Origin: Impatiens glandulifera
Lineage: Eukaryota > Streptophyta > Magnoliopsida > Ericales > Balsaminaceae
Reading direction: 5' to 3'
Assembly (NCBI RefSeq): GCF_907164915.1
Contig: NC_061867.1
Location: forward strand, 29,323,751-29,387,750
DNA length: 64,000 nucleotides
Of this stretch, positions 61,326 through 64,000 are shown piece after piece; positions within the stretch are counted from its first letter, which is position 1; each line of letters begins with the position of its first letter. Position numbers and translations under genes: made by a program. Under the pieces are notes generated by a model. The model made no database searches. It was given only the letters and a program-made list of their open reading frames with translations, and was not told where the DNA came from.

Positions 61326-62260
61326 ACAAACCAAGTGTGATTGTGATGTGATTTGCCGAGAGATAATAGGCCGTTAACAATTGAAAGTGGTTAAAAAATT
61401 TGAATCAAAGATTTGATTTACCAAAGTGTGAGGTCATGATATTAAATATTAAAAAATATGAATCAAATATTTGATTGACCAAAGTGAAAGTGTAAGGTCA
61501 CGAGATGATCAGATGTTCATTCGGAAAAAATATGTGATGAAATATATGAAAAAAATAAGTTGTTTTACCTAAATGAATAAAATATGGAATAAGAGCATTT
61601 TATTTTTTATTTTAATATATTATTCGTAATTTTTTAAGAATTTTAAATATTGAATACATATTATTATTTTTTATTATTAAATTTATTTTATTTATATTTT
61701 AATCGGTGGTGTGCATCGCACGAAAATTTTCTTAGTTTCTATAAATGCGTTAGCTGCATCATGTTTTTCATCATTTTTTTTTTTATCTTTGGTGATTTGA
61801 AGTTCATCTTCAAGTCTATTACCACAATTCCAGCAATCAAATGTCCGCCGAGACTTACACTAACTCCTCATTTTTGACATAAATATTCTCTTGCTTTGGT
61901 TAAACTTTTTATCATTACCTTTGCCCCAATAATGATAAGCCCCAATAATGATAAAATTTTTGCATCCACCAAATTTGTAGGGACTTATCATGCATGAAAT
62001 GTTTGATCCTACGAAGAGATAGCCCCAGTGCTCAAGACTCTTCATGACATGACCTTAGTAAGGTTTAGAATGGTTTTTGCCCGACTTGGCCTTACCCGGG
62101 AGGATTGAATGAAAGCCCGGCGGCTCGCTGAATGCCGAGTCTTTCAATCAATTATCGATATTATGGTTTAATCCAAAATGAATTCCAATTGTCAAATAAA
62201 TATTTATCTAAATCCAAAATTAAAGTGACTGTTTCTAACTTGGTAATTACAAAATCCATT
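61326..62260. other. Intergenic stretch before the UCH3 gene
   Basis: Two similar 60 bp pieces (TTAAAAAATTTGAATCAAAG...) lie near 61390 and 61450. Short open frames near 61650 and 62045 have no recognised domain. A GC-richer island is at 62075-62140. Confidence 0.45.
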
Positions 62261-62472
62261 TAAAAACAAAAATATGTTTTCATTGATCTTATTATTCTGC
62301 AACAGAAGATGGATAAAAAAAAACAAAGCAGTGTCTAAGACAAATGATGCCAAACAGAGCAGATCAAGTACACAAAAACATTATGTTTTTGAACATCTTT
62401 GGCTAAACTGGGTTAGTATTATATATATAACCTGTGTCTCATGTGTCTTACGATGAAAGTGCAGTCCACGGA

Positions 62473-63649
62473 TCAAACATCTTTTTTCGAAAGGGCAATC
62501 ACATTGAAATTCATTGAATCAGGGTTCTTCTGGATCATTGCCTTAATAACTTTAGCAGCATCCTGCACAATAACATGAAAGAAAAAAGCTAATCAATTCA
62601 ATGGGCAAAAGAATTAACATTCATGAACAGAGCAAACCCATCAGACTGCACACACTCATGAAAAGAATTATATGTAATGTATGTATTATCTAGATTCACC
62701 TGTAGAAGGGTATCTGGTGAGGACGCACCATGTGAAACTGCCTCTGATCTTCTTCCATCAAGTTCATAAAGTTGTCCTACAATAATGATTTAAAATTGTT
62801 CAGGTCTCAATCAATATTCAAAATGAAACTAAATTAAGAACTAAAAACATATCTTCACATATTTAATTTTTCCCTTTTGAGACAGGTTACAGCCCCAAAA
62901 GTAGGCCTTGTTTGATCCACCAGTATCCAATTACAGGCGTATCATTCAAATCATCAACTAACTTACCATTATTCCTATAACATTTAAAATTATTAAATAA
63001 TAAGGATAATTTATCCAAATAACCTACTTTTTACACCAAACAAGGTTATTAAATAACCCCATATCAAAGAAGGCCTAAAATAATGTAACTGTTCTATCAC
63101 TTGAATTGTATTATTGGGATTTAGCAAACAGATTTGAACAGATTTTCAATTGTCCACAGAACAAATTGAATATTTTAAATTTTAGTTCAAAAGACAAGGT
63201 AGTCCCAAAAGTTAAAGTAAGGCCTTGTTTGATCTACAACTATCCAATATACCATTACACATTCAAATCATCAACTAAATTACACTAAATTTATTTTTTA
63301 TAACATTTTCAAATATTAAAGAATAAAGACATTTCGGTCAATTTACTTAAATAATCTACTTCTTACACCAAACAAGGTTATTTAAAAGATAACCAGTTGG
63401 TTATTCAAATAACCCCATATCAAACAAGGTCTAAGATTTATAAATGTTCTACCCCAGATCACTTGAATTTTAAAATTGGGATTTTACAGAAAGTTAATAT
63501 TTTGAATATTTCACTGTTATTAAATAAATTGCAATAAGCTGTTTCCAAAAAAGTGAATAATTTAAAATTTAGTCCAAAACACAAAAGAAGAATTACTTAC
63601 CATCAACACATGAGAAGCAGATAAAGTGAGTGTCCACGTTATCTGAAGC
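62473..63649 (-). CDS. UCH3: Ubiquitin C-terminal hydrolase (UCH3-type), last exons
   Basis: Cysteine protease of the UCH (peptidase C12) family, which removes small adducts from the ubiquitin C-terminus. Three coding exons are visible on the minus strand: 63649-63601 ([17 protein letters not shown]), 62776-62700 ([20 protein letters not shown]) and 62562-62473 ([20 protein letters not shown], then VIALSKKDV and a TGA). All have GT/AG borders and phases that fit. The catalytic His is in THFI and the catalytic Asp in LYELDGR; the active Cys and oxyanion Gln are in exons beyond the right edge. The protein ends soon after the NFN...ALS core, as in short UCHL3-like enzymes, not the longer UCH37 type, hence the name. 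The 3' untranslated region is to the left. Confidence 0.95.
62904..63075. mobile_element. Tourist-like MITE in UCH3 intron (172 bp)
   Basis: Inverted ends GGCCTTGTTTGATCC and ATATCAAAGAAGGCC; flanks GTA and TAA, a slightly changed TAA duplication. Non-coding. GGCCTTGTTTG ends with TAA targets are typical of PIF/Harbinger-derived MITEs. Confidence 0.8.
63221..63431. mobile_element. Tourist-like MITE in UCH3 intron (211 bp)
   Basis: Same family as 62904-63075. Ends GGCCTTGTTTGATC and ATATCAAACAAGGTC, with perfect TAA duplications at 63218-63220 and 63432-63434. The inner parts of the two copies share TTCAAATCATCAACTAA and TTACACCAAACAAGGTTATT. Confidence 0.88.
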
Positions 63650-64000
63650 CTGTAAACAAAACAATTATTTGAGCATAGAAGGTCCTCCCTAATAAAATAT
63701 CAGCACAGATAAAATAATTCAATTTCTAAAACCAGGGTTTATTCCTGGTGGAAACTAGCACAACTCCCCAGCCATTGGGGGGGTGGCTGGGTGGGGGGAT
63801 CGTGTTAGCTTACTCCAGAAATAATCACAGGTTTTCGGAAAAAAACAAAAGAAGATATGTATGCCTTGCTCATTACAAACTTCTTTAGAAGTTAGAAAGA
63901 ATTTTGCAGCAAAGTAATAACATGAACAAATGCCATACGAACATACACAGTTCTTCTAGTGCCTAAGACAAAACAGAAACAGGAAGTTTGAAACAAGTGC
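63650..64000 (-). other. UCH3 intron continuing past the window edge
   Basis: Intron sequence upstream of the THFI exon. It contains a G-rich run at 63777-63798 (GGGGGGGTGGCTGGGTGGGG) that could fold as a G-quadruplex on the plus strand; the transcript would carry the C-rich complement. No exon was recognised. Confidence 0.6.

Noticed and set aside
61860..62045. 61-codon minus-strand frame with Trp/Cys/His residues
   Set aside because: The spacing does not fit any zinc-finger pattern that I can name, and it is short.

Overview
This is plant nuclear DNA, almost certainly from a dicot. It has intron-split host genes at both ends and about 60 kb of nested transposable elements between them. The base composition is AT-rich with many minisatellites. 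There is no sign of bacterial gene organisation. An asterid source is only a weak guess, from the look of the extra retrotransposon ORF in element 1.

Layout. (1) 1-453: first three exons of a SAR1 small GTPase gene (COPII coat assembly), minus strand, running off the left edge. (2) About 1,640-20,570: one degenerate L1-type LINE on the minus strand, cut into four pieces. Element 1, a 9.85 kb Copia-type element (2318-12165, perfect TTCTA target-site duplication), splits off its 3' end. An LTR of family B (13933 to 15189 or 15350) lies between endonuclease and reverse transcriptase. A 2.1 kb solo LTR (16693-18814) lies in the ORF1/ORF2 region. (3) 20,683-23,060: two minisatellite arrays whose units can fold into hairpins. 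(4) 24,695-35,018: part of a family B LTR that runs into five tandem copies of a 2,016 bp unit. (5) About 35,550-48,000: element 3, a pol-less Copia-type element on the minus strand. It is invaded by element 2 (36093-41824, GTCTA duplication), by a 5'-truncated plus-strand element (42403-44323, AATAC duplication) and, inside its 5' LTR, by mitochondrial DNA (about 45,350-46,700: cox3, matR and a group II intron domain V). (6) 50,339-55,377: a small composite retroelement with identical-length 175 bp LTRs and a GAATT duplication. It carries processed fragments of three host genes and is built as two family members joined tail to tail. A 1.3 kb solo LTR sits in its primer-binding site. (7) 55,383-62,260: AT-rich DNA, a decayed autonomous Copia pol gene and a three-copy 310-320 bp repeat. 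(8) 62,473-63,649 and beyond the right edge: the last three coding exons of a UCH3-type ubiquitin C-terminal hydrolase, minus strand, with two Tourist-like MITEs in one intron.

Most Copia-like elements here look non-autonomous. They keep gag, the primer-binding site and the polypurine tract but lack most or all of pol. Element 1 has a long extra ORF where pol would be. Several LTRs carry private arrays of short palindromic words (GACGTC in one group, ACCGGT in another) or minisatellites. The best candidates for something undescribed are the tail-to-tail gene-capturing composite at 50.3-55.4 kb, the 2 kb satellite grown from an LTR, the GACGTC arrays in LTR U3 regions, the extra ORF of element 1, and the tRNA-Asp-like segment plus tripled polypurine tract of element 2.
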